DNA of 64,000 nucleotides from Mytilus galloprovincialis (GCF_965363235.1 NC_134847.1:74220268-74284267), one strand, 5' to 3'; counted from the stretch's first letter, positions 46,601 to 57,549 are shown. Notes: generated from the letters alone by a model not told the origin. A program made the numbers and translations.

Positions 46601-49210
46601 TATTCTCTACATTGATTGTCTATTATAAAATGACTGAATGGATCCAAAGCTATATGTACTATTTAATATATTTGAAGTGGAATTTGTCAGTAAAAAATGG
46701 ACATGAGAAATTCCCGTTTGTTGTATGGTTAGTTAGCATAACTTTACAGATTTCTTGTTGTGAACAAGATATACGGCTATTCAATGGTTGAAATGTTTAT
46801 CCCAACAATGGAAGCGAAGGGTACAAATCAACCAAAAGGCTACGAATGAATCGGAAACGAAAATGAAGTTGTGAATAACGTTCGACAAATAGAGTCATAT
46901 AGGCCACACCCAGCAGGCCGGTTGCAGTCGGGCTTTGAAAAAAATATTCAGTATATCAGTTCGGCGGAACAGACCTTCGGATTCGGTCAGATTTGGGATT
47001 CACATGCAATCACCCCCCCCCCCTCCCCCCCCAAAAAAAATACGCCCGGTTTTTTTAGAGTGTAATGGAGTATAATTTTTCTGTTGGGTGGAATTGTGAC
47101 AAAGAAGTCAATACGTCCTTGCTCAATACTTTGAAGGCGTCATCCTTAGCCTAAACATGTGTTACTGTAATCTGAATTTCAAAATGACTGAGTGACGGTT
47201 TTTTTTTGACGTACTTGTCAACTCCACCGTAGCGAATCACATAACTTTGACATAATCAATAATATATTACAGTGAATACGAGCGAAACATATCTTTATAA
47301 GTGAAGAACTGTCGCATTAAAATTAAATACACAGCAAAATTCACAAAGTCTAGGCTGATTATAATCATTTTATAAAAAAAAAAAAAGTGCCAGCAAAGGG
47401 GGGCGTACAATACAATTACATAAATAAATAATGTACGAAAGTAGATAGAGGAATTCACAATTGTTCACCCAGAAAAGTTTAATTTGTTATTGATCTCATT
47501 AATAAGTTTACATAAGTTCGTTCAGTTCTGTACATTTGTTGGATTCATGAAGTCATAAAACTTCAATGTGCTTGGTCTTTTTCTATAGTAAAATGCAATA
47601 CATTGTTTTCTACAGTTATCAAAAGCTGAACAATTAAAAATGTAATGGTATTCATCACCAATGGCAGTCAACAGGGTTTAAGAAAACCCGTTGTTCGACC
47701 TGCTAGTCAAAACCGTTCTGTTAAAATACACTGTTTTGAGCTTTTTAAAAATGTTGTTTGTGCTGTATGAGACCTCTCTACGAAGAAATTTTCTTTAGCA
47801 TGCATACTTATAAAAATGAGGTTTATATCCAACGCAATATAGATTTTGATCTTGTTTTCAATCTTGATTTGTATATAATATATATATAAGTACGTCTGAA
47901 CTCAACAACACATTTTATACATCGGATTAACAGGGATGGTGATTCAAGGCTAAAACACATTTAGTATATATAATTCACCTAAATAAACTATTGTAAAGGA
48001 TCCTGACTGTAGCTAGTCACCACTTCAGTTTAATCATGTATATCTTTTATATAGTCAATTTATAAAATTTACTGTTTGCAAAAGTATGTATTATTCTAAA
48101 TGCTAAATAATATTAAAGGATGTTCTTGTCCCAGGTGAAAAACCCTGGTCGTATTGCCACAACTTTTTGGAACCTTTGGTCTTTAGTGCTTTTTAGCTTT
48201 GTACTTGTTTTGGCTTTCAAACTTTTTTCATCTGGGCGTCGCTGGTTAGTCTTGTGTGAACGTGGTGCGCGTCTGGCGTATTAAATTTTTTACCAGGTAC
48301 CTTTTGTTGGCTATTAATCGTTTGTTTCTCTGTCCTATATTTTCTCCCATTTATTTGTATTGTAGTCCTGTCCTGTAACGTTGCCATTTTAATGTTATAA
48401 TTAACAATACCATTTAAAGCGGGAGGTTTGGCATGCCACAAAACCAGATTCAACCCACCATTTTTATCTTAAAATTTCCTGTACCAAGTCAGGGAAATTG
48501 CCATTGTTATATAATTGTTCGTTTCTGTGTTTGTTACATTTTAATGTTGTGTTTCTGTTGTGTCGTAGTTCTCTTATATTTGATGCGTTTCCCTCAGTTT
48601 TAGTTTATAACTCGGATTTGTTTTTTCTCTATCGATTAATGAATTTCGAACAGCGGTATTCTACTGTTGCCTTTATCTAATAGCCCAACAATGTCAGATC
48701 TGTAAATTGGTGGAGACAAATTTTAGTTCTTCCATGGCCGGGAATCGAACTCGTGCTTCATAGATATCATGGCATCAAATTGTTGTGCGGCGCGCTAGAT
48801 CACTCGACCATCTAGGCTTGACAAAAATAATATAAGCCATGCAGATGGAATATAACCACATATATATATATATTTTTAATGTAGAACAATACGAATGTAA
48901 AATGCCAAGACATAATTGATATTACAAAGATAAATGCTATACCAGTGTTGACCGCTTACGTTGGCGTATGTACATTTTGAAAGTCATTGTCCAGCAAGTC
49001 ATTAATATTATACTTTTTATATATCTTACATTTCACATCTCGTTACTTCAAGCCTTGTCGATTTTGAAAATGCTACCTTACCATATTTGATTTGTTCTTG
49101 CTCAAATCCATATCCATTTTATTTTAGGTGCAGTTTTACATGAAACGCTTGACGTTGAATGTAAGAACCATATGAAACGGAGAAACTGCACAGACTGTTC
49201 AAACTTTCAG
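43382..49210 (+). CDS. Type II membrane protein, first two exons (gene incomplete)
   Basis: Exon 1 (43382-43682) starts MMMHYENDFW and encodes about 100 residues: an acidic and Asn/Ser-rich cytoplasmic part, a basic patch (RRKAQKCY, TTRRK) and a single hydrophobic span at about 72-93 (ITLILTGIIIVLTIVPVVL). The positive-inside pattern predicts a cytoplasmic N-terminus. It ends in phase 1 at GTATAT. Exon 2 (49128-49210) enters in phase 1 after attttattttag and adds 27 extracellular residues with three cysteines (VECKNHMKRRNCTDC), leaving in phase 0 at GTAGTA. Later exons, and hence the ectodomain, are not seen before the window ends. Type II receptors or TNF-like ligands have this layout, but no family can be named. 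Confidence 0.6.
43690..44239. other. Start of membrane-protein intron 1, nothing recognised
   Basis: No repeat identified before family D begins. Confidence 0.35.
44240..44845 (+). repeat. Dispersed repeat family D, longest copy
   Basis: About 600 bp from TTGTTGTTGTTGGGATATAC through GTTCGTTCTTATGTTGTACT, ATAAATAAGGCCGTTAGTTT and CTCATTGTTGAAGGCCGTAC to ATTGGCAATCATACCACATC. It is the reference for the shorter copies in the window. Confidence 0.75.
45000..45200 (-). repeat. Repeat family E, minus
   Basis: On the minus strand AGTACGTCTGAACCAGTGAC, ATCGGATCACCATC and GATACAAGGCTG. A plus-strand copy lies at 47880-48015. Confidence 0.55.
45327..46279. mobile_element. Foldback element filled with a 20-bp palindromic repeat
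   Basis: Termini CGGGGCGCCGAATGG and CCATTCGGCGCCCCG are perfect inverted repeats flanked by TA on both sides (45325-45326, 46280-46281). The interior consists largely of GAGACAAAATTGACTTTTGT units, in which ACAAAAGTCAATTTTGT is nearly its own reverse complement. The cleanest run is about six units at 45880-46000. A nested inverted pair, GGATTCTGTGAACC (about 45843) and GGTTCACAGAATCC (about 45994), brackets this run. TA duplication fits a Tc1/mariner-type non-autonomous or foldback element. Open frames across it are artefacts of the array. Confidence 0.85.
46281..46375 (+). repeat. tRNA-derived SINE head, interrupted at its 5' end
   Basis: TAGGTGGTCGAGTGGTTTGC (A-box region) and ACACGAGTTCGAATT (B-box) at tRNA spacing. 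The foldback element abuts the first bases of the head. Confidence 0.6.
46380..47879. other. Intron sequence with low-complexity runs
   Basis: A C-run and an A-run lie side by side near 47020 and an A-run near 47378. One GCGGAATCCAGG fragment at 46466; otherwise nothing is recognised. Confidence 0.35.
47880..48015 (+). repeat. Repeat family E, plus
   Basis: AGTACGTCTGAACTCAACAA, ATCGGATTAACAGGGATGGT and ATTGTAAAGGATCCT; the reversed partner of 45000-45200. Confidence 0.55.
48110..48320 (+). repeat. Family B, plus
   Basis: GGTGAAAAACCCTGGTCGTA, AACTTTTTGGAACC, GTACTTGTTTTGGCTTTCAA and a GCGCGTCTGGCGTATTAAAT end. Confidence 0.65.
48340..48680 (+). repeat. Repeat family G (shares its 5' part with family A)
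   Basis: It starts like family A (CCTGTACCAAGTCAGGGAAA) but continues with TTTAATGTTGTGTTTCTGTT and CAGCGGTATTCTACTGTTGC, present in reverse at 19.2 kb. It may be a chimaera of two modules. Confidence 0.6.
48690..48821 (-). repeat. tRNA-derived SINE, minus
   Basis: On the minus strand, GCCTAGATGGTCGAGTGATC (A-box) and CACGAGTTCGATTCCCGG (B-box). The same head as at 46.3 kb, in better condition. Confidence 0.65.
49128..49210 (+). CDS. Exon 2 of type II membrane protein gene
   Basis: An 83-bp open segment with a polypyrimidine acceptor and phase matching exon 1 over a 5.4-kb intron. Cys-rich and without stops; short, so moderately sure. Confidence 0.55.
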
Positions 49211-50307
49211 GTAGTACATGTTTATATTATTTGAATGAAATTATGATATACATGTATATGTTACAGTAAATAGGTAAAATTAGGAATAACATGTAATTAC
49301 TAAAATTTAGGAATTACATGCAATCCCCGATGTACTTAGTAAATACAAGTAATTCCTGAAACGGCCCAGTTATTACCAGTAATTACTAATTTTAAAATGA
49401 ATTTTTACACCTATTTACTAACTGTTAAAACAATGTTGTAATATGGTAAGCTGGTCAAAAGTTATGGTAATTCTAGCTATAGAAGATCAGTGAGTACTCT
49501 TAAAAAGTGATCAGCCTAAAATGTACCTGTTTTGTTGTAAGAGCATTAGCTACGAGATATAAAATAAATTAAATATGATTTTTTTGTTTGTTAAATCATT
49601 AATGAAAATTATATAGTGAAATTATAATTCACTTTTAGCAGTCAATCTGGTTCTATTTTACTATAATAAGCAGAGAAACATGGTTGATGATGTTGCACTT
49701 GCAAGTGAATAATTGGACCTCATTGAATACGTATTCATGTGACCTTCAATTCAACACCTAGCTGGAGATAGGTTACCGATGTATTCAGATTTAAAATTGT
49801 AAGGGTTTCGCAGAACCCAGTATCTCGCCTACTTGAGCTGTTAGTCACAGGCTCAACAAAAATGGGGGAAAATATCAAATATTTTGACTAGTGCTCTGTC
49901 CAAATTTGGTTAAAATCCAGGATGGTTAATGAAATCTAATAAATGTTTAAAAAAAAATTAATCGCAGAGTGTATGTAATGTTAACTGGGGGAAAAAACCA
50001 AGTCCATTTATTAGGAATATACGAAGAGGGATTTTTTTTACAGACTTTACTTCTGGATATTATCTTATGATCATAAACAAGCTTCTGTAAAAGTTTGGTT
50101 GAAATCGAGGTAAATAAAGGTGTGCCTTATATTCATTTATCCTTAATTAAGTCAGCCCTAAAACACCTACCCTTTTACTTTCTTATTTTGTATCTTGGAT
50201 TATGTCTTTAATTTTAAAACAAAAATATCAAGTTAGTAAATAGCTGTAAAAATGACAAAGAAAATAAGTGAATACCAGTAATCACTGAAACAACTAGTAA
50301 ATACATG

Positions 50308-50865
50308 TGTAACACAATTTGTGTTCCAATCTACTAGTTACATAATTAATACAATTTCAAGTACATGTATTTGACCCTTGCAGACATTATCGTTCATGTA
50401 TTTTGCTGACTTTATATAATTGCATTGCGCAGATGTTAATAACATTGTCAACTGACCAACCTAGTACATGTATTACTTAATAGCAAGACTACTCTATACA
50501 ACTATTGACATTTATGGCTATTTTTGAACTTGATGGATGGCCCCTCTGAACTATATAAGATCCAGCTTTGGATTCGATTAGGGAGATTGGTACAATTCGA
50601 AGAGGACAGATTGATAACGGAGATTCCGTCAAGGTCTCTCCCCTCGTGGGTAGGCTGGAACTCATGTGCTTAATATCCGAAATACTGTAACAGGAACGAA
50701 CAGTTATACTACTATACGATCACGTGCCCGTGTGAGATATTGAACATTCGAACAATTCAACTTTAAAGACAGTTTGTGAACATTCGAACAATTAAACTTT
50801 AGAAACATTCTTGACTTTGTAATTACATAATAAAATATATTTATCCTATTACTGACTTCGTCACA
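50308..50865 (+). repeat. 5' LTR
   Basis: TG...CA bounded. It contains CTATATAAGA at 50551-50560 (TATA box) and AATAAA at 50829-50834, so U3, R and U5 order is readable. Confidence 0.85.
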
Positions 50866-53323
50866 TAAGTCACGATTTGATGCCGTTTGACCACGATCGA
50901 CTTGGATTGTCTAAAATAACGCGAAGGAATATAAAAGGTAAGAACTCAGTTACTTTCATTTTTCTTAATGGAAAATCAAGATATTTCTATGTCAGTACAA
51001 CAAGTAGAAATGGCTTTTCAAGGGATGGCACACATATTAAGTAAAGTTTTTAATTTTAAAGGGATTGAGGCCGTATTTTAAAAAGGCTGAAAATCGGATG
51101 TTTGTTCACGAGATGTGATTCAAATAAAACTTTTTATTTAGTGTTTTAAGGTATTAAGGTAAATTTAAAAATTATGAATATTATACACATTTTTTTTTAT
51201 TAGAGAAAAAAGGTTTTTTTTTAAGTGCTACATGTATTTTTATGGGCTGTTATTTAATAGATAGGATAAATTATATATATGATTCTTAAAAAAAAAAATT
51301 TAAGTTTAGAGAAGCTAGTTTTTCGTTTAAAGTAAATATGTAAAAAGATAAAATGTCTGATACATTAGCATTTTTTTCCGTATTTAATGGTGGTTTTTGG
51401 TCATATTATGGGTTGTTTTTTTGAAGATACACTCAATTATTCTAGAAAACATATGTTTTACGTAAAATTAGTAGAGCACCGGTGTAAATTAAGGTTGATT
51501 TAGAACCTTTGGTAGATGAAGTTAAGGGTACATTGAGGATACATTGTTTGCGTATTATAGCCATTGATAATTATGGGTTTACGTAGGTTGGTAGTGTGTA
51601 CGCACATTTGTTTAGAGAAAACAAATAGTCTATAATTTTAGATTCCAACCCCTTCTTCGGTTGATTAACATAAGTGATGTTAGTAATTAAATGGTGCAAG
51701 TTTTTTTTTATGGTGTTAGATTACGCCATATTTACATATTGTTAATAGGAAAAGAGAAGTATCTTCAGAAAATAGCACATAAACATGTTTTGCCCTAAGG
51801 GATTTACATACTAGTATTGTTGTGGTAGATTGATATTAATAAAAAAAAAAAAGAGAGACATACGAACGTAATGAGAAAATTTAAGTGAAATAGATAATTG
51901 ATATTAAAGGAAAACTAGCTTTAAAGTAAAATTGAAATTTTTCATGAACACTTTAATATGAGGTTTATTATTAGAAATTAAGATAAGAATAAGGAAATAA
52001 TTAATTAAGGAGTTGAAAAAAGAGTCTTAACGATGTTTTTTGTTCACAAATAGGCACCGATTTTTTTAATTTGTTTTAGTTTTAAGATGTTAGTTAAGTT
52101 TTAAAATCAGATTTCAATTTATACCCTAACACTGAGCCATATTGAAATGTATAAATAGGATAGGCAGTAGGTTTGAAATTTTAAAACAAATGAAAAATAG
52201 ATATATGAAAAAGAAAGGAATCATTATGATGAGGTAACTATATACTAATTTTGAAAAAATGTAATAGATTACAGAGAACGACATTTTTTTTCTCGCAAAA
52301 ACGTGTTGTTGCTGTCAATATGAAATATAGTCAGTAACCAATTGCGCAAGATATAGTTAAAATTTTATCAATGAAATCTTTTTTTTTTTAAGAGTGATGA
52401 GAATAAATCTGTGGTCTGTATTTTATGTTTAGCGTTAAAATTAATTAATGAGGAACTAAAGTTAAATAAGTAAAAGTATTACAATTGGTAACAAGGTATT
52501 AAAAAAAAATAACACATATAATTTTAGTATCATGTAGGTGTAGGGGTTATATAAAATGATCAAATTGATTTTTATTTTGTAAATTATTAAATATATTGCT
52601 TATGTCTTGTGTTGATAAACGAATCTTTGTTTTTATTACATAAGATTCTTAAAATTGTAGAAGTTGTATACGACAGTTTTTGTTTGTTTGTTTAAACCAG
52701 ATAATTCGATATTTAAGAGAACGTATTGATTATACCTAGAAATTGAATTTAAGTTTTTCCATATTGGGATAAGTTTGTTATTGGGTTTAAGGTGCGATCT
52801 TCATTGGAATAGCCATATGTTTGTACTGTTAATTCATTTAGAATATATCTTGGTTAGCCAAAAAGGAAATTGTGAGTTCTGGTTCTAATGCCATGAAGAA
52901 TTGTTATAAAATGGTGTCAATGCAATTGGTTGGAACAGATGTAACTGCTTCCAGAGAGAGTTCTTCCTCTGTGCCATTGATGAAGGACCAAACTTAACTG
53001 AAGGCCGATGTTAACAGCCTCTTTTAAGAAGGACGAACTAACCAGCTAGATGCGTCAAGTACTTCGTAATGAAGATGATGATGACCGACACTTGTACCAA
53101 GATTTGCGCCCTTTCCAGCAGTTGATGAACTTTATACTATGATGGTGGCGGGTTTTATGAACTCTTTGTATCCAGATGTTGGAATTGCCGAATTTTATGA
53201 ACCATATATGTGGTGATGGTTACCGAAAACTTAACAAGGAACTACTGGATTTATAATAGCATAAATGAAGAAGGACTATTGTATTTTACCGAACATTCGT
53301 TCTCATTGCGAGGGAAGGCATTA
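50866..53323 (+). other. Non-coding interior of the LTR retrotransposon
   Basis: Starts TAAGTCACGATTTGATGCC, where a primer-binding site would be expected; I cannot match it to a tRNA. No open frame above about 60 codons. The last 450 bp (52.87-53.32 kb) is less AT-rich and may be an old coding relic. Confidence 0.5.
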
Positions 53324-53881
53324 TGTAACACAATTTGTGTTCCAATCTACTAGTTACATAATTAATACAATTTCAAGTACATGTATTTGACCCTTGCAGA
53401 CATTATCGTTCATGTATTTTGCTGACGTTATATAATTGCATTGCGCAGATGTTAATAACATTGTCAACTGACCAACCTAGTACATGTATTACTTAATAGC
53501 TAGACTACTCTATACAACTATTGACATTTATGGCTATTTTTGAACTTGATGGATGGCCCCTCTGAACTATATAAGATCCAGCTTTGGATTCGATTAGGGA
53601 GATTGGTACAATTCGAAGAGGACAGATTGATAACGGAGATTCCGTCAAGGTCTCTCCCCTCGTGGGTAGGCTGGAACTCATGTGCTTAATATCCGAAATA
53701 CTCTAACAGGAACGAACAGTTATACTACTATACGATCACGTGCCCGTGTGAGATATTGAACATTCGAACAATTCAACTTTAAAGACAGTTTGTGAACATT
53801 CGAACAATTGAACTTTAGAAACATTCTTGACTTTGTAATTACATAATAAAATATATTTATCCTATTACTGACTTCGTCACA
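53324..53881 (+). repeat. 3' LTR
   Basis: Same length as the 5' LTR. Differences seen: GACGTTATA for GACTTTATA, TAGCTAGAC for TAGCAAGAC, ACTCTAACA for ACTGTAACA and CAATTGAAC for CAATTAAAC. Confidence 0.85.
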
Positions 53882-54019
53882 CATGTAATTACTAAATTGG
53901 CTAGTAATTACAGGTATTTACTGAAATGTTTAGTAATTACGTGTAATTCCTAATTTCACATATTTAGTGTAACATATACAAGGCATGCCATATATAATTT
54001 TTGATTTTTCTCACTGATT

Positions 54020-54285
54020 TGAAATGTCACGTTTCCAAAATCATGTCCTGCTCTATGATTGGGCAGTTTCTTTCTTTTGTATAAAATGACCGTAAGTTAT
54101 TTAGTCGTATGTTGAATGGTGTTTCTGTTTCACCAACATATTGTAATTTGCAAGTTCCACACGTTAGAACATAAATACAATTTTGCGTTTTGCAATTTGA
54201 AGTTAAAAAATATGTTTTCTTTGTGACTGTGCTGACGAATTGGGTTTCAATGTTGGCGACTTTGCAGCACTCACAATTGCCCCTT
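54020..54285 (-). pseudogene. GIY-YIG endonuclease part of the Penelope-like element
   Basis: CxxxxCxCC leader, then IYVLTC..C..QYVGET...FNIRLNN, which are the N-terminal strands and the catalytic Arg region of GIY-YIG nucleases. It is cut from its RT by the insertion to the right. Confidence 0.8.
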
Positions 54286-54293
54286 CCGCATGG

Positions 54294-54742
54294 TCCAAGG
54301 ACACAGTTATCGTCCTTTGGTTTTCGTTGTCTACGAATATAGTCCCTAGTGTAAACAGTGTATAACTTGCATGTCTTATTTGATACACTTTCCCAATTTA
54401 TTTCTTGATATTAAATGCATGAAATATCAAGTAGGGGGATGTAATTACATGTAAAAAAAAATTGGGTGCTGAATCTTTATGTTAAGAAGTAAATTGGTCC
54501 AGTTCTAAAAGGTCAAATTTTAGCACGTCTGAAGCTGTCAAACTGAATTTTACACCCCCTTAACACAGAATTGTCAATATTTTGAGTTAGAGCTGGTAGA
54601 AGTTTCTATAATTTTGATATTATTTGTCTCACTGGTAGTACACTACACTGTAAAAATCTTTTTGAGAAAGAGCAGGTGCGATTTTTTTAATTTGAATTTA
54701 TTGTCTAAAAGAAATGCACTACGAAATAACTGTGTTCTCGGG
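54294..54742. repeat. End module, left copy (449 bp)
   Basis: Begins TCCAAGGACACAG, ends AACTGTGTTCTCGGG; carries 19 bp (around CATGAAATATCAAGTAGGG) absent in the right copy. Confidence 0.88.
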
Positions 54743-56037
54743 CTTAAGAGATGGATTCCTGAAATCTAGATTCTGTACTTTGGCAACTTTCCTGAATGAT
54801 TTGCTGGTTTCAGTTTGTCAAAATCAATCAAAGTAAAGGATTTACATCTTTGGTTTACAGAAATTCTGTTAAAATGTGCCATTTTGGCATTCTACGGCTA
54901 TAATAAGCATTTTAAAGCAGTTTACATTTTATGGCTAAGAGGCATGCTGACTTTCTATCTGACAGCTTTTTTGTTCCTGATATTTGTGTTTCTATGATTA
55001 AATCAAATTTAATTAACCATTTGTGAACTCTGGATATAGAGAAAAGTAGATTATCACAGAAAAAAAGTGCAGATATTTGTATTCACGGCCATGGTTAAAC
55101 GGCCTAATAGATGTATGTAAAATGTGAAGAGCTTTGTACATCAAATCTGTAGTCCATCACAAATATTTCACTAAATCTGTAAAAAAAGCACTTTATTATA
55201 CTCAGTACACCTTACTCCTTTCATAGGCTACCATTTTTTTTCTCTGTATGATAGTAAGTGGTCCAACTTTATGCCTATTAAGGCTAAAACTAAATGCAAG
55301 TTTTCCATTGAAAAGTGAAAAAACTGGCCATCAGACCATATTGTTTCTAAAAAAATTAAATGCAAGAGTCCTTTTGCAATTAGACTTCTTGTATCATAAC
55401 GCCTTAGCATAGAAATGAGCAAAAAGTTACACATTTTCATTTCTAATAGCTTCTGTGTGCATTTTTATATGTCAATATGGGCTACCGCCTAAATCGACTC
55501 TAAATAATTCTCAGTACTACATGGCCCAAGACCATTTTATACTCATGTGGTATGCTTTTTGACACTTTTCTATACATTTAAAGTACATTTTATATATATG
55601 AAAGAATAAATTAGGCATAAAAAACTTCAAAATCTTCAAATTGGCTGAGAAAAATGCATATTTATATAAGGCGTCCCTAAATTGGAAAATCTCTATTTTC
55701 AGGCATAGGCTTATATAAATTTAACTTTGGAATAATTACAATACATCTGATAAATAAAAGAGTGTTCAGATGCTTTTAATACTTAATATTTGATATTCAA
55801 GAGCATTTAAAAAGCAAATTTTTGCAAAATTTAAAATTTTAAGGCCAAAATCTTGACAGTTGAAGATATTTGATTTACACGTCAAAAATAAACATTCAAA
55901 TGTCTATATTAAAATGACCCTAGTGTCTCTAATATATGTCATATGGCCATGAAACTTGGCAACCTATCTCACAATTGCCTAAGCTTAGGTTATGCAAAGT
56001 TTTATAAAGATTGGTCAAGTCTTTCTGTCCTATTAGG
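54743..56037. other. Central segment between the end modules
   Basis: 1295 bp, AT-rich, with no open frame of interest (60-70 codons at most) and no recognised family. It could be captured passenger DNA or the decayed core of a full-length transposon. Confidence 0.5.
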
Positions 56038-56467
56038 TCCAAGGACACAGTTATCGTCCTTTGGTTTTCGTTGTCTACGAATATAGTCCCTAGTGTAAAC
56101 AGTGTATAACTTGCATGTCTTATTTGATACACTTTCCCAATTTATTTCTTGATATTAAATGGGATGTAATTACATGTAAAAAAAAATTGGGTGCTGAATC
56201 TTTATGTTAAGAAGTAAATTGGTCCAGTTCTAAAAGGTCAAATTTTAGCACGTCTGAAGCTGTCAAACTGAATTTTACACCCCCTTAACACAGAATTGTC
56301 AATATTTTGAGTTAGAGCTGGTAGAAGTTTCTATAATTTTGATATTATTTGTCTCACTGGTAGTACACTACACTGTAAAAATCTTTTTGAGAAAGAGCAG
56401 GTGCGATTTTTTTAATTTGAATTTATTGTCTAAAAGAAATGCACTACGAAATAACTGTGTTCTCGGG
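56038..56467. repeat. End module, right copy (430 bp)
   Basis: A direct copy of the left module lacking 19 bp. An apparent extension of the Penelope frame into it (GPRTQLFRS...) is a chimaeric artefact. Confidence 0.88.
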
Positions 56468-56710
56468 CCGCATGGTTTATAACCTCCGATTGTTGATATC
56501 TCCTGTGTAGATACTTTGGATGTTACAAGAATATCTTTGAGGTTTTTGGGTCTGTGGTAAGCCATAACGGGAGGTGATGGGAAAATCTCTTTTAAGGAAG
56601 GATCATTTTCAATAAGACGCCAGTGTTTGTGGACAATGGATGAGCTAACAACAAACAAACGGGATTGTATTTGTTTGGGCCGTCTTTGTATTGAAGTAGT
56701 TTTGTTCGGT

Positions 56711-57283
56711 CTATTTCTTTTGCTTTACCGAAAGCTTCTGAATTATTTTGTTCTTATAACCTCTTGATTTAAGTTGCTGTCTGAGTTGCCCCAAACGATG
56801 GTTTAATTTTGATTCCGATGAACAAATCCGTTTTAACCTGATGGCTTGGCTGTATGGAATGCTCCGGGCAAAGTGTTGCGGGTGACAACTCTTCGGAGGG
56901 AGTTTGTGTTTATCAGTTTTTTTAGTGTGAAGGTCGGTTGTCATGACTCCGATTTTTAAAGTTATGGTGGTGTCGAGAAACGCGATTTCCTCATTTGAAA
57001 CTTCAGATGTGAATTTTATCGATTGATGAAAGTTATAACAGAAATCGAGAAATTCTTGCAGACGTTCTGCAGTTTCGTTCCATTTGATGTCGATGTCATC
57101 AATATAACGGAGCCAAGCCAAGGATTTGTATGGTATATTCGAAAGGATGCGTTCTTCGAGACTCCCCATGAAAATGTTGGCAAAAGAAGGTGCCATTTTG
57201 GGTCCCATACTGGTACCGTCAATCTGCAAGTAGTGCTGCTCGTTGAATACAAAATTGTTGTTTTCGAGCACTAGTCTCAGCAA
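56711..57283 (-). pseudogene. Penelope-like RT core
   Basis: A 190-codon frame with KMAPSFANIFMG, WLRYIDDID (catalytic Asp pair) and an AFLDTTI block. It is the best kept coding piece of this element. Confidence 0.88.
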
Positions 57284-57549
57284 CTGAACCAGACAGTTTG
57301 TAGGGGATGTTTATCTTTACAGTTATTCCATACTTGTTTTCAAGCGACTATTTCTTTATTTTGGGGAATATTTGTGTATAATAAGAAACATCCATTGATA
57401 ACAAAATTGTGTTGTTTGGTATAATACGTCTAAATAATAGTCAACGATTTTCCCCACGAGGGCGCTGGATCTTCACGAGTAACGATACATGTACACAATA
57501 AATAAATTATAAAAAACCTAAAGAGATCACCACAAACCTGAAAAACATG

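Larger units (their letters stand above)
50308..53881 (+). mobile_element. Young LTR retrotransposon without visible coding capacity
   Basis: Two direct 558-bp LTRs (50308-50865, 53324-53881) begin TGTAACAC and end CGTCACA. By eye they differ at four sites, so the insertion is recent. A CATG duplication flanks the unit (50304-50307, 53882-53885). The right LTR is preceded by GCGAGGGAAGGCATTA, a plausible polypurine tract. The 2.46-kb interior is AT-rich and shows no gag, protease, RT or integrase motif in any frame, so it must rely on a partner element. The strand is set by the tract and by TATA and AATAAA inside the LTR. Confidence 0.85.
49259..53974. mobile_element. TIR element made of AGTAATTAC repeats, split by an LTR retrotransposon
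   Basis: The left end TGTTACAGTAAATAGGTAAA and the reversed right end TGTTACACTAAATATGTGAA continue pairing through AATTAGGAAT(A/T)ACA and GTAATTACTAAA. TATA (or TA) flanks both ends (49255-49258, 53975-53978). Sub-terminal units of AGTAATTAC and TAAATAC with GAATTACATG spacers repeat several times on both sides. Without the LTR element the unit is about 1.14 kb and non-coding. Confidence 0.75.
54294..56467. mobile_element. 2174-bp inserted unit with 8-bp target duplication and two end modules
   Basis: CCGCATGG is duplicated at 54286-54293 and 56468-56475, and joining across it restores the Penelope reading frame (KPCG/RGNCEC). The ends TCCAAGGACACAGTTAT and, reversed, CCCGAGAACACAGTTAT agree at 14 of 17 sites. 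Inside, a 449-bp module (54294-54742) and a 430-bp module (56038-56467) are direct repeats, seemingly identical except for one 19-bp gap. They enclose 1295 bp of non-coding DNA. An 8-bp duplication fits hAT- or P-type transposition; the superfamily is not resolved. Confidence 0.85.
53985..57460 (-). pseudogene. Penelope-like element with RT and GIY-YIG endonuclease, split by an insertion
   Basis: From 57460 leftwards the minus strand encodes, with one early frame break, an NTILLSMDVS-like start, then an open RT frame (57283-56711) with GTSMGPKMAPSFANIFMG and the YIDD active site, then a second frame to about 56476 with KHWRLIENDPSLKEIF and YHRPKNLKDILV. After the inserted unit at 54294-56467 the frame resumes with CGRGNCECCKV, TSNCKTQNCIYVLTCGTC and QYVGETETPFNIRLNN, a GIY-YIG nuclease with its Cys-rich leader. 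RT followed by GIY-YIG is diagnostic of Penelope-like elements. It ends near 53990. Confidence 0.88.

Noticed and set aside
37660-48821. tRNA-like A-box and B-box pairs at 37.7, 46.3 and 48.8 kb as tRNA genes
   Set aside because: Acceptor stems do not close, and each is followed by a SINE body; they are tRNA-derived heads.
56368-56470. Extension of the Penelope frame into a lysine-rich hydrophobic tail
   Set aside because: The frame only reads through the border into the inserted module; it is a chimaera.
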